Source: Methylophilaceae bacterium (lineage in GTDB: Bacteria; Pseudomonadota; Gammaproteobacteria; Burkholderiales; Methylophilaceae). From it: a stretch of 6,306 nucleotides of DNA. The stretch's first letter is position 1, and each line of letters starts with the position of its first letter. The translations under genes and the position numbers were made by a program. The notes under the pieces were generated by a model. It did no database searches and was not told where the DNA came from. It saw only the letters and a list, made by a program, of their open reading frames with translations. The stretch is taken from NCBI GenBank assembly GCA_017880825.1, contig JADGRN010000085.1, positions 1 to 6,306 of the forward strand, in the 5' to 3' direction. Shown piece after piece: positions 5,135 to 6,306 of this stretch.

Positions 5135-5277
5135 ATGCCCGCCAAACGCATCGTCTGCCTGACGACCGAAACCACGGAGGTATTATATTTGCTCGGCGAA
5201 CAAGAGAGTATCGTCGGCAGCCTGGCCCATCCATAATCACCCATGGCTTAAAGCAATTACAAGCTATTATTCAGTAA
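5135..5277 (+). pseudogene. btuF: Remnant of a BtuF-like cobalamin-binding protein gene (internal deletion)
   Basis: From ATG 5135 a 33-codon frame ends at TAA 5234-5236 and reads MPAKRIVCLTTETTEVLYLL, then GEQESIVGSLAHP. This is the typical N-terminus of the signal-peptide-less BtuF/FepB-type cobalamin-binding proteins found beside cob genes in betaproteobacteria (family pattern RIVCLTTETxExLYLLGExxxIVG). Directly after, in another frame, codons 5239-5277 read THGLKQLQAIIQ-stop, which matches the C-terminal end of the same family (pattern LTDGLxxLxxII). About 200 or more middle codons are therefore missing, and the two ends are out of frame. CCCAT occurs at both 5226-5230 and 5240-5244, so a short-repeat deletion is possible. 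No ribosome binding site precedes the ATG. The gene is dead as a binding protein. N-terminal match is strong; the C-terminal match is short but in the expected place. Confidence 0.75.
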
Positions 5278-5320
5278 TGGAGAGCGCGCCAAGCATGCAA
5301 CAAACACTGGGGTTAGTTTT

Positions 5321-5842
5321 ATGTTAAGTTTAATTTTGGGCGGCGCACGCTCCGGCAAAAGTGCTTATGCCGAACAACTGGCGCTTGAAAGCGGCTTGAC
5401 CGTGACTTACATCGCGACTGCCCAGATATACGACGACGAATTCGGCATCCGTGTCGAACATCATCAGAGCCGCCGCCCCAAGGACTGGAAAACCGTCGAG
5501 GTACCGCACCGGCTAGCCAGTGTGCTACGCCTGGAGGCAGAAACCGGGCGTTGTCTGATCATAGATTGCCTAACGCTCTGGCTGGCACAGTGCATCTGCC
5601 CGGAATGCGCGCCGCCTGAAGGTGTGGACTGGCAGGCTGAGCGCGCTGATCTGCTGAGTACACTGCCCTCTCTACCCGGTAAAATTCTGCTGGTCAGCAA
5701 CGAAGTCGGCATGGGCATCGTGCCTCTGGGCGAGATCAATCGCCGTTTCCAGGATGAGGCAGGGCGGCTCAATCAGGCGGTTGCGGAGATTTGCAATAAC
5801 GTGGTGTTGATTGCGGCAGGGCTGCCGCTCAAGCTGAAATAA
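5321..5842 (+). CDS. cobU: Bifunctional adenosylcobinamide kinase / adenosylcobinamide-phosphate guanylyltransferase CobU
   Basis: A complete 173-residue cytoplasmic enzyme that phosphorylates adenosylcobinamide and then transfers GMP to give AdoCbi-GDP, in nucleotide-loop assembly and corrinoid salvage. The P-loop GGARSGKS is at residues 7-14; TYIATAQIYDDE (29-40) follows. HHQSRRP at 47-53 contains the histidine (by alignment His48) that carries GMP in the Salmonella enzyme. LIIDCLTLWL (79-88) is the Walker B-like strand, and VSNEVGMGIVPLGEINRRFQ and DEAGRLNQ precede the C-terminus AGLPLKLK. Length is typical. An unusual cysteine cluster CICPEC sits at residues 91-96 after the Walker B strand. 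Only a weak ribosome binding site (TGGGG, eight bases upstream) is seen. It follows the btuF remnant and a terminator, without its own B12 box, so its promoter is unclear. Confidence 0.95.
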   Translation: MLSLILGGARSGKSAYAEQLALESGLTVTYIATAQIYDDEFGIRVEHHQSRRPKDWKTVEVPHRLASVLRLEAETGRCLIIDCLTLWLAQCICPECAPPEGVDWQAERADLLSTLPSLPGKILLVSNEVGMGIVPLGEINRRFQDEAGRLNQAVAEICNNVVLIAAGLPLKLK

Positions 5843-5865
5843 CAGGCAGTCCTAGTGCACAATTT

Positions 5866-6306
5866 CTAGCGATTAACATAGCCAACGCGCGCCACAACTC
5901 CATCGACAATAATTTGCGTCACACTGCCGTAATCTGCCTGTAAACGGAATGCGTGCATCAGCGGCAATTGCAAAGCCTCAGCCAGCAAAGCGCGTATGAC
6001 ACCGGCATGGGTAAAAACTATGGCTGAGTTTATATCATTGTTAGTACTCACTTCTTCTAAAAAATCTTTGGCGCGCAGGTGTAGCGTTTGAAATGATTCA
6101 CCCTGTGGCGGTGCTTGCTCTAGATGATCTTGCCCCCAGACATCAACCATTCCCCTTGGAATATCCTGCCAGTGCTGCATCTCCCACTCGCCAAAATTCA
6201 GTTCCATTAAACGTGGGTCTTGCTTTATCTCGGCGCAATTTAGCTCACCAGCAACTCTATTGGCCAATTTCAAACAGCGCTGCAACGGGCTGCTGTAAAT
6301 GGCTGC
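5866..6306 (-). CDS. cobC: Histidine phosphatase family protein, probable alpha-ribazole phosphatase CobC (partial)
   Basis: The minus-strand frame is open from the right edge to the TAG at 5868-5866, giving 146 visible residues; the N-terminus with the catalytic RHG motif lies outside the window. The visible part begins AAIYSSPLQRCLKLANRV, the usual SSPLxR segment of the phosphoglycerate mutase/acid phosphatase fold, followed by DPRLMELNFGEWE with the conserved glutamate and FGxWE, and VFTHAGVIRALLAE with the second catalytic histidine. CobC removes phosphate from alpha-ribazole-5'-phosphate (or cobalamin phosphate) in the nucleotide loop pathway. Family membership is clear; the CobC role is inferred from cobU being convergent 23 bases away. 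A generic phosphatase cannot be excluded. No terminator is visible between it and cobU. Confidence 0.8.
   Translation of the reverse strand, partial: AAIYSSPLQRCLKLANRVAGELNCAEIKQDPRLMELNFGEWEMQHWQDIPRGMVDVWGQDHLEQAPPQGESFQTLHLRAKDFLEEVSTNNDINSAIVFTHAGVIRALLAEALQLPLMHAFRLQADYGSVTQIIVDGVVARVGYVNR

Noticed and set aside
5295..5327. Short frame MQQTLGLVLC overlapping the cobU start
   Set aside because: Ten codons with no ribosome binding site; could be a leader peptide only by speculation.
5464..5772. 102-codon minus-strand frame within cobU
   Set aside because: Antisense to a complete CobU with all motifs; Arg/Ser-rich shadow.
1..6306. CRISPR arrays, tRNA genes, insertion sequences and attachment sites
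   Set aside because: No regularly spaced repeats, no tRNA cloverleaf, no transposase or terminal inverted repeats with target duplications were seen on reading; gene order looks chromosomal and stable.

Overview
The window looks like a piece of a betaproteobacterial chromosome, probably from the Nitrosomonadales/Methylophilaceae side of the class. This is inferred from the zapB-zapA-6S RNA order, the style of the paired small EamA/SMR-like transporters, a BtuM-type cobalamin permease, and moderate GC; no 16S or other decisive marker is present. It holds ordinary housekeeping genes on the left and a vitamin B12 uptake/salvage locus on the right.

Left part (1-1160): two small multidrug-resistance-like membrane proteins on the minus strand, overlapping by ATGA (the second runs off the left edge), are transcribed away from a plus-strand DUF2237 gene. 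The 184-base divergent spacer carries two adjacent short palindromes. Middle (1160-2012, minus strand): zapB and zapA, overlapping by ATGA and encoding FtsZ-ring accessory proteins, are followed by an intrinsic terminator and then by a 6S RNA gene (ssrS). The 6S gene is recognisable from its 16-pair terminal stem and conserved 3' part.

Right part (2060-6306): a promoter drives a cobalamin riboswitch with a clear B12 box. Behind it are btuB (TonB-dependent outer-membrane cobalamin receptor) and a six-helix membrane protein best read as BtuM, a solitary ECF-type S-component that takes cobalamin across the inner membrane. A strong terminator closes this unit. Next comes a decayed remnant of a BtuF-like cobalamin-binding protein: the first 33 codons and the last 12 or so survive, in different frames, with the middle deleted. 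Then follow cobU (cobinamide kinase/guanylyltransferase) and, convergent on the minus strand, a histidine phosphatase that is probably CobC (alpha-ribazole phosphatase), cut by the right edge.

Together the right-hand genes describe an organism that imports corrinoids under B12 feedback control and rebuilds the nucleotide loop. The btuF scar next to btuM suggests that an ABC-type uptake route was lost while the simpler BtuM route was kept. I see no wholly new system; the scar and the layered RNA structures around btuB are the most rewarding parts.
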